NCBI RefSeq assembly: GCF_005886145.1
Contig: NZ_CP040504.1
Coordinates: 2,294,001 to 2,358,000, forward strand
Source of the DNA: Neisseria sp. oral taxon 014 str. F0314
GTDB lineage: Bacteria; Pseudomonadota; Gammaproteobacteria; Burkholderiales; Neisseriaceae
Direction: 5' to 3'
DNA length: 64,000 nt
A model generated the notes under the pieces. That model worked only from the letters and a program-made list of their open reading frames with translations. It had not been told where the DNA came from and searched no databases. A program made the position numbers and the translations under genes. Positions 17,868-26,179 of this stretch are shown piece after piece. Positions within the stretch are counted from its first letter, which is position 1. Every line of letters starts with the position of its first letter.

Positions 17868-18656
17868 CTATTTCGCCAGCCCGTTCAAACGCTGCACCAC
17901 CTGCGGTGTATCCAATCCGTAGCGGAACATGTCGTTGGCTTTCCACAGGTAAATCTTGCCGTTTTTCGCGGCGGGCGAGCCTGCGATTTCGGGGCGGGCG
18001 GCGAATGCTTTGGTACTGCCTATCATGGCGGTGTTGTGGTCGGCGATGACGATGATGTCGGGTTTGGCCGCTATCCATGCTTCGCGCGTCATCGGCTTGA
18101 GGCCGTCGATGGCGGCTGCGGCGTTGATGCCGCCGGCGCGGCGGATGATTTCGTCGGCGGCGGTGTTTTTACCCGAAACGATGCGGCCGTCGTAGCTGAA
18201 CAGGTATCGTTTGCCGTTGGCGGGCTGCTGTTTCATGTCCGCCTGCCATTTCGAGGCGATTTTGTCCGCCTGCGCGCTTTTGCCGATGAGCTGCCCGATG
18301 CGGCGGATGCTTTGCGGGTAGGCGGCGATGCTGTCGTCGGGCGCGACGTTGACGGCGTTGACGCCGGCCGTTTTCAGGCGGGTGAAAATGTCGGCGGGCT
18401 GTGCCATCCACGAACCGATGGCGATGTCGGGCTTGGCGGCGATAATAGGCTCGACGGTCAGGCGGCGGTGGATGCCGATGCTGGGTTTGCTTTGCAGGAC
18501 GGGATTCTGCACGGTCTGGTCGCGGCCGACGATTTCGTCCAGCGAACCGAGTGCGACGACGATGTCCGCCGTATCGGGCGTCAGCACGACGATGCGCTGC
18601 GCGTGGGCGGCGGCTGTAAGGGCGATGACGGAGAGAACGAGGTGTTTGGGTTTCAT
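17868..18656 (-). CDS. hmuT: Periplasmic heme-binding protein of the ABC transporter
   Basis: A 262-residue protein with a signal peptide (TAAAHA before QRIVVLTPDTADIVVALG), no lipobox, and the BtuF/HmuT-type fold. It has a TPDTADIVVALGSLDEIVGRD start, the AAKPDIAIGSW and AAKPDIIVIADH lobes, and RAGGINAAAA in between. It should capture heme in the periplasm for HmuUV. The ATG at 18656 has AAAGGAAATTCC upstream, a clear ribosome-binding site. Upstream on the same strand lies the remnant of a TonB receptor, which probably once formed the first gene of this operon. Iron chelates other than heme are not excluded. Confidence 0.85.
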   Translation of the reverse strand: MKPKHLVLSVIALTAAAHAQRIVVLTPDTADIVVALGSLDEIVGRDQTVQNPVLQSKPSIGIHRRLTVEPIIAAKPDIAIGSWMAQPADIFTRLKTAGVNAVNVAPDDSIAAYPQSIRRIGQLIGKSAQADKIASKWQADMKQQPANGKRYLFSYDGRIVSGKNTAADEIIRRAGGINAAAAIDGLKPMTREAWIAAKPDIIVIADHNTAMIGSTKAFAARPEIAGSPAAKNGKIYLWKANDMFRYGLDTPQVVQRLNGLAK

Positions 18657-18675
18657 GGAATTTCCTTTGAGGGTT

Positions 18676-18855
18676 TCAGACGGCCTTGAAGGATTCGCGT
18701 TTAACAATCCGATTAATGACGGATTTTTTACGGAAAAATCTGATTGCCGCGCGTTTGCGACCGACGGTAACGGCTTTCAGTTCGGCTTGTCCGACGCATA
18801 CGGATTATTGGGAACACAGCGCAACCAACGTGCAAGCAACAGCTTTTGGTTTCAT
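18676..18855 (-). pseudogene. Remnant of a second TonB-dependent receptor
   Basis: On the minus strand an ATG at 18855 opens MKPKAVACTLVALCSQ, then TAA, and the same frame continues as SVCVGQAELKAVTVGRKRAA and on to a DUS-provided stop at 18676. The first part looks like a signal peptide, and AELKAVTVGRKR resembles the mature N-terminus and TonB box of heme receptors. About 60 codons remain of what is normally 650 or more. The likely history is a nonsense mutation plus deletion of the barrel. It lies 20 bp upstream of hmuT, where hmuR-type receptors usually sit. Confidence 0.65.
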
Positions 18856-18885
18856 GATATTTCTGTTTTTATTTTTAAACTAAAT

Positions 18886-18904
18886 AGTAATGATTTATAT
18901 TTAT
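18886..18904 (-). promoter_or_regulatory. Possible Fur box in the hmu promoter
   Basis: Minus-strand ataaatataaatcattact matches 11 of 19 Fur consensus positions, including the central AATCATTA, about 30 bp upstream of the receptor remnant. The whole stretch 18856-19090 is AT-rich and without a gene. Confidence 0.35.
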
Positions 18905-19107
18905 AAAATAATTAAACATGGTTTGCAAGTTTTATCATGTCAATAATGAAAACAGGTTTTCTGAAACAGATTATTGCCGTTTTGTGCGCAATTTAATGAT
19001 TTAATGATATAGGTTTGCCGATCTTTTGCATTTCCCTGCTGAATATGCAAAGGTCGGGGCGGAGGCGACAGCAAATATTTCAGGCAGATTGCTTGCGGTT
19101 GCGACAA

Positions 19108-19137
19108 AAGGCCGTCTGAAATTTTCAGACGGCCTCA
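19108..19137. terminator. DUS-pair hairpin upstream of phoH
   Basis: aggccgtctgaaattttcagacggcct, a perfect inverted pair with almost no loop. Confidence 0.65.
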
Positions 19138-19229
19138 AACTGCTGCTTGATATGAAGGGGTTTATCCTCAGATTCAGAAAGACTAGAATACCTTAATATA
19201 TAATCCATCCAACACGGAAACCGACCTAT

Positions 19230-20219
19230 ATGACCCATACCGTCCACCTGCAACTTGAAGACATCGACAACACCGTCCTCCAACGTCTCTGCGGCGCACT
19301 CGACAGCAACCTTGAAGCCCTGGGCAAAGCCCTCGACATCCAGATCAGCCGCCGCTTCGAACACTTCACCTTCATGGGCGAACTCGCCCATGCCGGCCGC
19401 CGCGCCTTGCTCGCGCTGGCCGAAGCCGCCGAACAAGGCGATTTGGACGACAACGCCATCCGTCTTGCCGCCGTCGAAGCCAAAACCGCCGACGAGAAAC
19501 ACGAAGAAAAGCATCATGACCAACAATATTATTTCCGCACCAAACGCGGCAGCATAGGCGGGCGCACCCCGCGCCAAAACGGCTACATCCGCGCGCTGTT
19601 GAACCACGACGTCGTCTTCGGGCTGGGTCCCGCCGGTACCGGCAAAACCTATCTTGCCGTCGCCGCCGCCGTCGATGCCATGGAAAAACACCAAATCGAA
19701 CGCATCGTCCTCGTCCGCCCCGCCGTAGAAGCAGGCGAAAAACTCGGCTTCCTGCCCGGTGATTTGGCGCAAAAAGTCGATCCCTACCTGCGTCCGCTCT
19801 ACGACGCGCTCTACGACTTGATGGGCTTCGACCGCGTCACCAAACTGATGGAAAAAGGCCTGATCGAAATCGCTCCGCTCGCCTATATGCGCGGCCGCAC
19901 GCTCAACGGCGCATATGTGATTCTGGACGAAGCGCAAAACACCACGCCCGAACAAATGAAAATGTTCCTGACCCGTATCGGCTTCGGCGCTAAAGCCGTC
20001 ATCACTGGCGACATCAGCCAAATCGACCTCCCGCGCAACGTCAAATCCGGCCTGAAAGACGCCCGCGAAAAACTGCGCGATGTGGAAGGGCTGTATTTCC
20101 ACACCTTCACCAGCGAAGACGTTGTCCGTCATCCGCTGGTGCAGAAAATTGTGGAAGCATATGAAGCGGCCGAGGAAGCGGAAGACAAGATTTCCGGCCG
20201 AATCGGAATTAAGTTTTAG
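19230..20219 (+). CDS. phoH: PhoH-family ATPase
   Basis: A 329-residue cytosolic protein. Walker A GPAGTGKT is near residues 133-140 and the DEAQN Walker B in [34 protein letters not shown] and the C-terminal [11 protein letters not shown] stretch are typical of PhoH/YbeZ. In many proteobacteria phoH is adjacent to ybeY (rRNA maturation endonuclease), but no ybeY follows here. The start ATG at 19230 gives the usual N-terminal VHLQLED extension. The role is probably in RNA metabolism or heat shock. The protein length is normal. Confidence 0.92.
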   Translation: MTHTVHLQLEDIDNTVLQRLCGALDSNLEALGKALDIQISRRFEHFTFMGELAHAGRRALLALAEAAEQGDLDDNAIRLAAVEAKTADEKHEEKHHDQQYYFRTKRGSIGGRTPRQNGYIRALLNHDVVFGLGPAGTGKTYLAVAAAVDAMEKHQIERIVLVRPAVEAGEKLGFLPGDLAQKVDPYLRPLYDALYDLMGFDRVTKLMEKGLIEIAPLAYMRGRTLNGAYVILDEAQNTTPEQMKMFLTRIGFGAKAVITGDISQIDLPRNVKSGLKDAREKLRDVEGLYFHTFTSEDVVRHPLVQKIVEAYEAAEEAEDKISGRIGIKF

Positions 20220-20253
20220 CGGTTGGTTGGGAAAGTGTGCTGGTTTGGTAAGC

Positions 20254-20430
20254 CTAAAAGAATTTTTTATTAAAAAATTTGTTTAATAAAAAATTGATTG
20301 GTACAAAAATCAGCGTCGAAATAACGGTGAATTTAAAGGCTTCACCGATTTCATGGTAGATGAAAAAATAAGAAAATATCAGCATGTATAAAAAAAATAT
20401 CGCTCCAGAGGTCAACATAAATTTTTTCAT
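20254..20430 (-). CDS. Small two-helix membrane protein, candidate bacteriocin immunity protein
   Basis: A 58-residue, very hydrophobic protein with two predicted membrane helices (GAIFFLYMLIFSYFFIYHE and FTVISTLIFVPINFLL) and a lysine-rich tail. It is AT-rich compared with its surroundings. It lies directly downstream of the bacteriocin-like gene on the same strand, with a strong hairpin between them. Size, topology and position fit a bacteriocin immunity protein, but I recognise no family, so this is inference from context. The ATG at 20430 is preceded by only a weak ribosome site (GAGAAAA). Confidence 0.5.
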   Translation of the reverse strand: MKKFMLTSGAIFFLYMLIFSYFFIYHEIGEAFKFTVISTLIFVPINFLLNKFFNKKFF

Positions 20431-20465
20431 AATGGTTTTCTCATAATGTGAAGTTGAGATGACGG

Positions 20466-20509
20466 GATTGCAAGACGGCTTTGTTTCAAGCAAAGCCGTC
20501 TTGCAATCC
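20466..20509. terminator. Strong hairpin between bacteriocin-like gene and membrane protein
   Basis: attgcaagacggctttg and caaagccgtcttgcaat form a perfect 17-bp stem with a 7-base loop. It could attenuate transcription from the bacteriocin gene into the downstream gene. Confidence 0.7.
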
Positions 20510-20530
20510 GCCGATAGCTAATGTGTAGTT

Positions 20531-20773
20531 TTACCAGGCATCGTTGATAACTGAGCCTCCGAATCCGGCTATAAATCCATCGGCAGCACCAAATCCTGCG
20601 CCAACAGGGCCTCCACCGGCACCGGCTATTCCGCCCCCTAATGCTCCTACGCCACCTAGTGCGGCAGCCTTACCCCAATCTACCTTATTCCAATTCTAAC
20701 CGCCGGAAACCAAATCCAGTTCGGTCATAGTCAATTCACGTGTACTAAATCCAGTTGCAGTTAATGTTTGCAT
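20531..20773 (-). pseudogene. Double-glycine bacteriocin precursor with an amber codon at the leader/core junction
   Basis: On the minus strand an ATG at 20773 encodes a 25-residue leader ending ELTMTELDLVSGG, a classic double-glycine leader recognised by C39-peptidase transporters. The next codon is TAG (20698-20696). The frame then continues for 54 codons to a TAA at 20533-20531: NWNKVDWGKAAALGGVGAL, then a Gly/Ala-rich stretch with many GxxxG motifs, ending FGGSVINDAW. This looks like a class IIb bacteriocin or small microcin core. Apart from the amber codon the frame is intact, so either a very recent nonsense mutation or a sequence error is likely. No exporter is in the window. Confidence 0.72.
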
Positions 20774-20955
20774 GAGTAAACTCTTTATTAATTAAATACA
20801 AAAATAAAAATATGAGTTTGATTCCATAACTTTTGTGGAAAACGCACTAAGTCGGAGTATTTTCTTACAAAGTTTGTTCCTTATTTTTGTGTTTTCTTTT
20901 GCAATAATTATCATTAACTTTGTTTGCTTAAATACTCTACATATTTATTTGACAA
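20774..20955 (-). promoter_or_regulatory. Upstream region of the bacteriocin-like gene with candidate Fur box
   Basis: An AT-rich stretch without a convincing gene. At 20900-20918, read on the minus strand, gttaatgataattattgca matches 14 of 19 Fur consensus positions, the best such match I found in the window. The site is about 130 bp upstream of the leader start codon. Confidence 0.5.
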
Positions 20956-20989
20956 TGAGGCCGTCTGAAAAATATTTTCAGACGGCCCC
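20956..20989 (-). terminator. DUS-pair terminator after nqrM
   Basis: aggccgtctgaaaaatattttcagacggcc forms a near-perfect hairpin downstream of the minus-strand nqrM gene. Confidence 0.75.
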
Positions 20990-21015
20990 AATATTATCCG
21001 GCGGACGCAGGCCGG

Positions 21016-21231
21016 TTAACGGTCAACGCTGATGCTTTTTGCGGCGTTTTGTTTGTCCAGCCGTTTTTGCAGCGTGTCGCAGGGTGTTTCGCAGTCGCAC
21101 ACTTTTTTCATGCCCAGCGATGAAATGCCGCCGCAGCTTCCTTTGATGGTGCGTTTGGAGAAAATATAGCCGACCGACATGCCGAGGATAATCAGCAGGA
21201 AAAAGCCGAAGGTAAGTAGGATGGTGTACAT
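21016..21231 (-). CDS. nqrM: Na+-translocating NADH:quinone reductase maturation protein NqrM
   Basis: A 71-residue protein with an N-terminal membrane helix (TILLTFGFFLLIILGMSVGYIFS) and the NqrM/DUF539 cysteine pattern GSCGGISSLGMKKVCDCETPC. NqrM delivers iron for the Fe centre between NqrD and NqrE. It lies 16 bp downstream of apbE on the same strand, the usual nqr operon tail. The nqrABCDEF genes themselves are not in the window. Confidence 0.9.
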   Translation of the reverse strand: MYTILLTFGFFLLIILGMSVGYIFSKRTIKGSCGGISSLGMKKVCDCETPCDTLQKRLDKQNAAKSISVDR

Positions 21232-21246
21232 AGGCGGTGTCGCTTT

Positions 21247-22302
21247 TTAGCGGATAAGTTGTTTGAATTTAGACGACATTTCCGTGCGGTAGCCGTCGCG
21301 TGTCCTGATGATTAAGAATACTGCCAAACCCTGCTGTTCGGCAAGGGCGAGGGCTTTTTCTTCGCCTAGGACGAACAGGCCGGTAGAGAGGCCGTCGGCG
21401 GTCATTGCGGTATCCGCCACCACGCTGATGGAGGCCAGATTATGGCTGATGGGTTCCATTTTCTGCGGATTGATGATGTGCGACAGACGCTTGCCCTGCT
21501 TGTCGGTGTGAAAATTGCGGTAGTCGCCGGACGTGGCCAGCGCACGGTTGTCCAATGGCACGATAATCTGCGTACCGCCGCCTTGCAGCAACCGCGGCTG
21601 TTCGATGCCGATGCGCCACGGTTCGCCCTGTGCGTTACGCCCCTTGCCGCGTAGTTCGCCGCCGATTTCCACCAGATAATCGCGTATCCCCAGGCTTTCC
21701 AGATAAAGCGCGAGCTTGTCCACGCCGAAACCTTTGGCGATGGAGGATAAGTCCAGATACACTTCGGGGCGGCTTTTGACCAGTGTGGCGGAACCGTTGT
21801 TGTGCGACAGCGAAATTTTGTCGATGCCCACAACATCCGACGCCCGTTTGATTTCTTCGGCGGAAGGGCTGTAAGTAAGTTGTTTGTCCGGTCCGAAGCC
21901 CCAAAGGTTGACCAGCGGGCCGACCGTTACGTCCAATGCGCCGTGCGTTGCTTTGTTCAGGCGGACGGCTTCGGCGGTTACGGCTGCAAAATCGGCGGCA
22001 ATAGGCATAGGCTTGCCGGTTTCGCGCATTTTGTTGAAACGGCTGATTTCCGAATCTTCGCGGTAGGTGGACATCTGCCGGTTGACCTCTTCCAGAAGAA
22101 GGTCCAGTTGGGATTTGACTTTTTCAGGGGAGGGGAGGTCTTTGAGGCCGTCTGAAAGATATTTGACGGTGTAGGTTGTGCCCATCGTTTCGCCTTGCAG
22201 CGTTATTGTCCGGCGGGCGGGCTGCCAGTCGCAGGCGGTCAGGATGCCGGCGCTCAGCAGAATCAGAAAGGGGATGACGAGTAAGTTTTTTAAAAGTGAC
22301 AT
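21247..22302 (-). CDS. apbE: FAD:protein FMN transferase ApbE
   Basis: A 351-residue lipoprotein: a signal peptide ending ILTAC with the lipobox Cys, then GETMGTTYTVKY, which opens the ApbE domain. Conserved blocks LDLSSIAKGFGVDKLALYLESLG, YLVEIGGELRGKG and the C-terminal TAMTADGLSTGLFVLG, with the metal-binding residues, are present. ApbE covalently attaches FMN to NqrB and NqrC in the periplasm, which agrees with the adjacent nqrM. The start ATG at 22302 precedes the signal peptide directly. Confidence 0.93.
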   Translation of the reverse strand: MSLLKNLLVIPFLILLSAGILTACDWQPARRTITLQGETMGTTYTVKYLSDGLKDLPSPEKVKSQLDLLLEEVNRQMSTYREDSEISRFNKMRETGKPMPIAADFAAVTAEAVRLNKATHGALDVTVGPLVNLWGFGPDKQLTYSPSAEEIKRASDVVGIDKISLSHNNGSATLVKSRPEVYLDLSSIAKGFGVDKLALYLESLGIRDYLVEIGGELRGKGRNAQGEPWRIGIEQPRLLQGGGTQIIVPLDNRALATSGDYRNFHTDKQGKRLSHIINPQKMEPISHNLASISVVADTAMTADGLSTGLFVLGEEKALALAEQQGLAVFLIIRTRDGYRTEMSSKFKQLIR

Positions 22303-22405
22303 ATTGTTGAATCAGGTTTGTACTGTATTTTCAGACGGCGTATTGTATCGTAAAACCTGCCATGGGGAGGCAGGATGGTTTTCAGACGGCCTCGCCGAAA
22401 CAGGT

Positions 22406-22440
22406 AAAGGCGCTTTTCCTTGCGGAGAAAGCGCCTTTTT
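22406..22440 (-). terminator. Bidirectional hairpin behind the TonB-domain gene
   Basis: aaaggcgctttt and the matching gaaagcgccttttt enclose a 10-base loop, with T runs on both strands. Confidence 0.65.
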
Positions 22441-22459
22441 CAGGGAGAGGGTGCGGAGA

Positions 22460-22807
22460 TTATTTTAAGCTGGCTTGGTTGATTTTGCCGGTTTCGGAGA
22501 ATTTGATTTCTTTCACCAGACTAAATTCCTGTGCTTGCCCGTTAACGAATACGGGTGTCATTTTTTGTGCTTCCAGCCATTGGACCGCGCTGTTGTCGAT
22601 GCTGAGCGAACCGCTGCTGCGCACGACGCGCACATTGCTGATGTCGCCGTCGGTGCCGATGGTCAGACGCATCGCCACTTTGCCGGTAATCGGGGCTTGC
22701 GCTTCAGAAGCCTTTTGGTAGAAGGAAATTCCGTTGGCCATAACGCTTTGGGAAACAGCCAGTACGGCAAAAGCGGCGAGGGCGGTTAAAGTGCGGCGGA
22801 TATTCAT
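22460..22807 (-). CDS. Secreted TonB C-terminal-domain protein
   Basis: A 115-residue protein with a cleavable signal peptide (VSQSVMA before NGISFYQKA). It is essentially one TonB C-terminal domain: APITGKVAMRLTIGTDGDISNVRVVRSSGS...NSAVQWLEAQKMTPVFVNGQ, matching the G-V-V-x-F-x-I-x-x-D-G-x-V pattern. The membrane anchor and proline-rich linker of a true TonB are missing, so it cannot energise receptors by itself. Similar small TonB-CTD proteins occur in Neisseria, and their role is not known to me. The start at 22807 has AAGGACC upstream. Confidence 0.75.
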   Translation of the reverse strand: MNIRRTLTALAAFAVLAVSQSVMANGISFYQKASEAQAPITGKVAMRLTIGTDGDISNVRVVRSSGSLSIDNSAVQWLEAQKMTPVFVNGQAQEFSLVKEIKFSETGKINQASLK

Positions 22808-23433
22808 GATGATGGTCCTTATGAGTTGTTACGTTTGTCGTAATTTTGTTTAAAATATCGGATTCATTATTTTTATAATGAGTTTTTATTCGGGCTTTGG
22901 GTCCCGTCAAACAAGTTTCCTTGTTTTGATGAATGCATTTTGCATTTTTATGAGCCGGAGTGCAATAGATAAATGCACGAAAAATGCGATGAACGGCTTT
23001 ATTTTTAATAGCTGGTACTCTAATTGTTGACAAAATAGACAGAATTTCAACTATACGAATCAAATCGGAATATAATTTCTCGATGTGTAAAATGTTTCAA
23101 ATTATATTAAAAACATGATGTTGGAATTTAATTGTGATATGGCGGAGGATATCGGGAAAAGTGCGGTTTGACGGTATATTATTTTATTTTCATAAAATAC
23201 CGTTTGTCTCTTTTATGCACCGATTGTTTTATTATTGCCACAGTACACCAGTCCGCTTGAAGATTTCTCGTTTCGGAAGGTTGTCGGCCGTAATCCGATA
23301 TTTGTGGTGCGCCGTTAAAACGGAAGCAGCCAACCGGTATGCGATATGGTGTAGAATCGCAGCATCACGCAGCAGGTTTGCAATGCTTGCCGCATACGGT
23401 TTCCGCATGGTTGCACAGATTTGAGGAATGGCA
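22808..23433. other. AT-rich intergenic region upstream of dapF
   Basis: About 620 bp with no ORF I trust in either direction. It contains the perfect inverted repeat cattat-tttt-ataatg (22865-22880), about 58 bp upstream of the TonB-domain gene on the minus strand, which could be an operator. Otherwise I see nothing recognisable. Confidence 0.5.
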
Positions 23434-24282
23434 ATGAAAACCTTGAAATTTACCAAAATGCACGGTTTGGGCAATGATTTTATGGTAATCGACGGCATCA
23501 ATCAGACGTTCGAGCCGAAAGAAGCGCCGTTGTCGGCGTGGTCGGACCGCTTCAGAGGTGTAGGTTTCGACCAGCTTTTGCTGGTGGAGAGGCCTTCTTC
23601 CGAATTGGTGGATTTCCGTTACCGGATTTTTAATGCCGACGGCGGAGAAGTCGGACAATGCGGCAACGGGGCGCGCTGTTTCGTACGTTTCGTTACCGAT
23701 AAGGGATTGACCGATAAGAAGGAAATTTTGGTGGAAACGGCAGGCGGCGTGATTGTGCCCCGTTTGCTGGAGAACGGCCTGGTAACGGTCAATATGGGCC
23801 AGCCGCGGTTCATGCCGTCTGAAATACCGTTCGTGCCCGATTCGGGGGAGGATTCCGATGCGCTGACCCATATTATTTTGGTCGGTTTGGAGTCGGTGCC
23901 GGTCAGTTGTGTGAATATGGGCAACCCGCATGCCGTGATTATCGTGGAAGATACGGAAACTGCACCTGTGGGGCAGTGGGGCGAGGCCATTGAATCCCAT
24001 GAGCAGTTTCCCGAACGGGTCAACGTAGGATTTATGCAGATAATCAACCGCCGAGAGATACGGTTGCGTGTTTACGAGCGCGGTACCGGGGAGACCCAGG
24101 CCTGCGGTACGGGCGCGTGTGCGGCTGTGGTGGCCGGCGTCCGCCTGGGATTGCTGGATGCGGGCGAGTCCGTCAAAGTGATGCTGCCCGGAGGGGATTT
24201 GTTTATCAGTTGGGCGCCTGAAGGCGGCGTGATGATGACCGGTCCGGCAGAAACGGTGTTTGAAGGCGAACTGCAATATTGA
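23434..24282 (+). CDS. dapF: Diaminopimelate epimerase
   Basis: A 282-residue cytosolic enzyme converting LL- to meso-diaminopimelate for lysine and peptidoglycan. It starts [20 protein letters not shown]. The two catalytic cysteines lie in [17 protein letters not shown] (about residue 72) and [14 protein letters not shown] (about residue 216). I prefer the ATG at 23434, six bases after GAGGA; the ATG at 23428 touches that motif. The next gene begins 16 bp downstream. Confidence 0.95.
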   Translation: MKTLKFTKMHGLGNDFMVIDGINQTFEPKEAPLSAWSDRFRGVGFDQLLLVERPSSELVDFRYRIFNADGGEVGQCGNGARCFVRFVTDKGLTDKKEILVETAGGVIVPRLLENGLVTVNMGQPRFMPSEIPFVPDSGEDSDALTHIILVGLESVPVSCVNMGNPHAVIIVEDTETAPVGQWGEAIESHEQFPERVNVGFMQIINRREIRLRVYERGTGETQACGTGACAAVVAGVRLGLLDAGESVKVMLPGGDLFISWAPEGGVMMTGPAETVFEGELQY

Positions 24283-24298
24283 ATATTAAAAGGCAGAT

Positions 24299-24895
24299 AT
24301 GGGTTTTGATTTAGCGGCGGCTGTGGTTTATGCAGCCGTCTTTCTGATTGCGGCTTTCCGCGCGGGGATGTTCCAATGGTTTTGGGGCAGTGTGCTGTTA
24401 TGGTTGGGGTGCGGCATGATCGGTGCGCAGCTTTTGCCGGGCATTTGGGGAATTACCCATCTAGGGCCGCTGTTTTTTCCCCATCTTTATATCACTGCGG
24501 CCAGCCTGTTTTTCTTCGTCGATCATTGGAAACGCCGACCGGAACCTCAGTTGTGGCAGGCTGATTGCAGTCATATCTGGTTGGGTTTGTTTGCTGTCAG
24601 CAATGCGGTCATGACTTTGGCTTTCCTGATTCTTGCGGCCGCAGTGTGGTACCACTATCCGGGCGGGGTGAGTACCTTTGCGGCAGTGTCCCTGTTCAAT
24701 CTGTATGCTTTGAAACCGTCAAACTGGTTTGTGATGCAGGCGGTTATCATGATGGTGTTTTACCTGCACAGGAAAGCGGTTGCGAAACAGGAAGCTTGCT
24801 TATTCAGTGCGAAGCAGCTTCAAGCCGGATTGTTTCTGGCCTTGGTTTTCCAGATGGTTACCGTAGTGGCGATGATGCTGGAAGGGCACTATTAA
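24299..24895 (+). CDS. Unknown multi-pass membrane protein
   Basis: A 198-residue protein with about six hydrophobic segments and no motif I recognise. Helices include AAAVVYAAVFLIAAFRAGMF, GITHLGPLFFPHLYITAASLFFF and AVMTLAFLILAAAVW. It follows dapF by 16 bp and is probably co-transcribed, but nothing links it to lysine synthesis. Probably a conserved Neisseria hypothetical. Confidence 0.75.
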   Translation: MGFDLAAAVVYAAVFLIAAFRAGMFQWFWGSVLLWLGCGMIGAQLLPGIWGITHLGPLFFPHLYITAASLFFFVDHWKRRPEPQLWQADCSHIWLGLFAVSNAVMTLAFLILAAAVWYHYPGGVSTFAAVSLFNLYALKPSNWFVMQAVIMMVFYLHRKAVAKQEACLFSAKQLQAGLFLALVFQMVTVVAMMLEGHY

Positions 24896-24989
24896 CGAAT
24901 GGTTATAAAGAAAGAAACAATAGCTATTGGTTTTTCAGACGGCCTCGGATTAAGATAATGCCGTCTCGTTTTTACTCAGGAACAGGATT

Positions 24990-25922
24990 ATGAAGATTGC
25001 AAACAGTATCACAGAATTGATCGGCAACACGCCTTTGGTCAAATTGAACAATCTGACCAAAGGATTGAAAGCCGAAATCGCCGTCAAATTGGAATTTTTC
25101 AATCCGGGCAGCAGTGTGAAAGACCGTATTGCCGAATCGATGATTGAGGCGGCGGAAAAAGCAGGAAAAATCCACAAAGACACCGTAATTGTAGAGGCAA
25201 CCAGCGGCAATACCGGTATCGGTTTGGCGATGGTATGCGCCGCCCGCGGCTACAAATTGGCGATTACCATGCCGGAGAGTATGAGTAAAGAACGCAAAAT
25301 GCTGTTGCGCGCATTTGGCGCCGAGCTGATTCTGACACCCGCCGCCGAAGGCATGGGCGGCGCGATTGCCAAAGCACAGGCTTTGGTTGACGAGCATCCC
25401 GATACCTATTTCATGCCGCGCCAGTTCGACAACGAAGCCAATCCGCAAATCCACCGCGAAACCACGGCCGAAGAAATTTGGCGCGATACCGACGGCAAAG
25501 TTGATATTTTCGTGGCGGGCGTCGGTACGGGCGGTACGATTACCGGCGTGGGCGAAGTGTTGAAACAGCGTAATCCCGCCGTCCAAATCGTAGCGGTCGA
25601 ACCGGCGGCTTCTCCGGTATTGAGCGGCGGAGAAAAAGGGCCGCATCCGATTCAGGGACTGGGCGCAGGTTTTGTGCCGAGCATCCTGAACACAAAAATT
25701 TACGACAGCATTATCCAAGCTCCGAACGAAGCCGCATTTGAAACTGCCCGCGCCATGGCGGAGAAAGAAGGCATTTTGGTCGGTATTTCTTCCGGGGCGG
25801 CCGTGTGGAGCGCCTTGCAGTTGGCCAAGCAGCCGGAAAACGAAGGAAAACTGATTGTCGTCCTGATTCCTTCCTACGGTGAACGTTATCTTTCTACTCC
25901 GTTGTTTGCCGATTTGGCGTAA
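24990..25922 (+). CDS. cysK: Cysteine synthase A (O-acetylserine sulfhydrylase)
   Basis: A 310-residue PLP enzyme making cysteine from O-acetylserine and sulfide. It has [12 protein letters not shown] near the N-terminus, the PLP lysine in [10 protein letters not shown] (Lys44), the substrate loop [13 protein letters not shown], and the glycine-rich phosphate-binding [15 protein letters not shown]. The C-terminal SGAAVWSAL and [11 protein letters not shown] complete the family pattern. Its length is normal. The ATG at 24990 has CAGGAACAGGATT upstream. Confidence 0.97.
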   Translation: MKIANSITELIGNTPLVKLNNLTKGLKAEIAVKLEFFNPGSSVKDRIAESMIEAAEKAGKIHKDTVIVEATSGNTGIGLAMVCAARGYKLAITMPESMSKERKMLLRAFGAELILTPAAEGMGGAIAKAQALVDEHPDTYFMPRQFDNEANPQIHRETTAEEIWRDTDGKVDIFVAGVGTGGTITGVGEVLKQRNPAVQIVAVEPAASPVLSGGEKGPHPIQGLGAGFVPSILNTKIYDSIIQAPNEAAFETARAMAEKEGILVGISSGAAVWSALQLAKQPENEGKLIVVLIPSYGERYLSTPLFADLA

Positions 25923-25944
25923 CTGCATGTCGGGTAGTTTGAAA

Positions 25945-25972
25945 AGGGCCGTTTCAGACGGCCTTTTTTATA
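25945..25972 (+). terminator. DUS-based terminator after cysK
   Basis: ggccgtttcagacggcctttttta: a compact GC hairpin followed by T residues. Confidence 0.7.
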
Positions 25973-26179
25973 AGCGTTGCGGCAGAATTAAAAAAAACGT
26001 TTCGTCAATACTTAGTTGGCATCCCTGATACGTAAAAGTTTATGATGACGCGCTTCGGTTATCGGTTATAATGTGCGGCATACGAGGCCGTCTGAAAATA
26101 GTGTTGCAGCCCGACCCTTTTCAGGCAGCGGTTATTTCATCGTTTTGATTATCAACCGAATCCGATTATAATAACGCCC

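Noticed and set aside
20835..21032. Small hydrophobic plus-strand frame
   Set aside because: No ribosome site, AT-rich promoter DNA, and it runs through a DUS terminator hairpin.
22704..23063. Minus-strand frame extending upstream of the TonB-domain gene
   Set aside because: It overlaps the real gene out of frame and has mixed, non-conserved composition.
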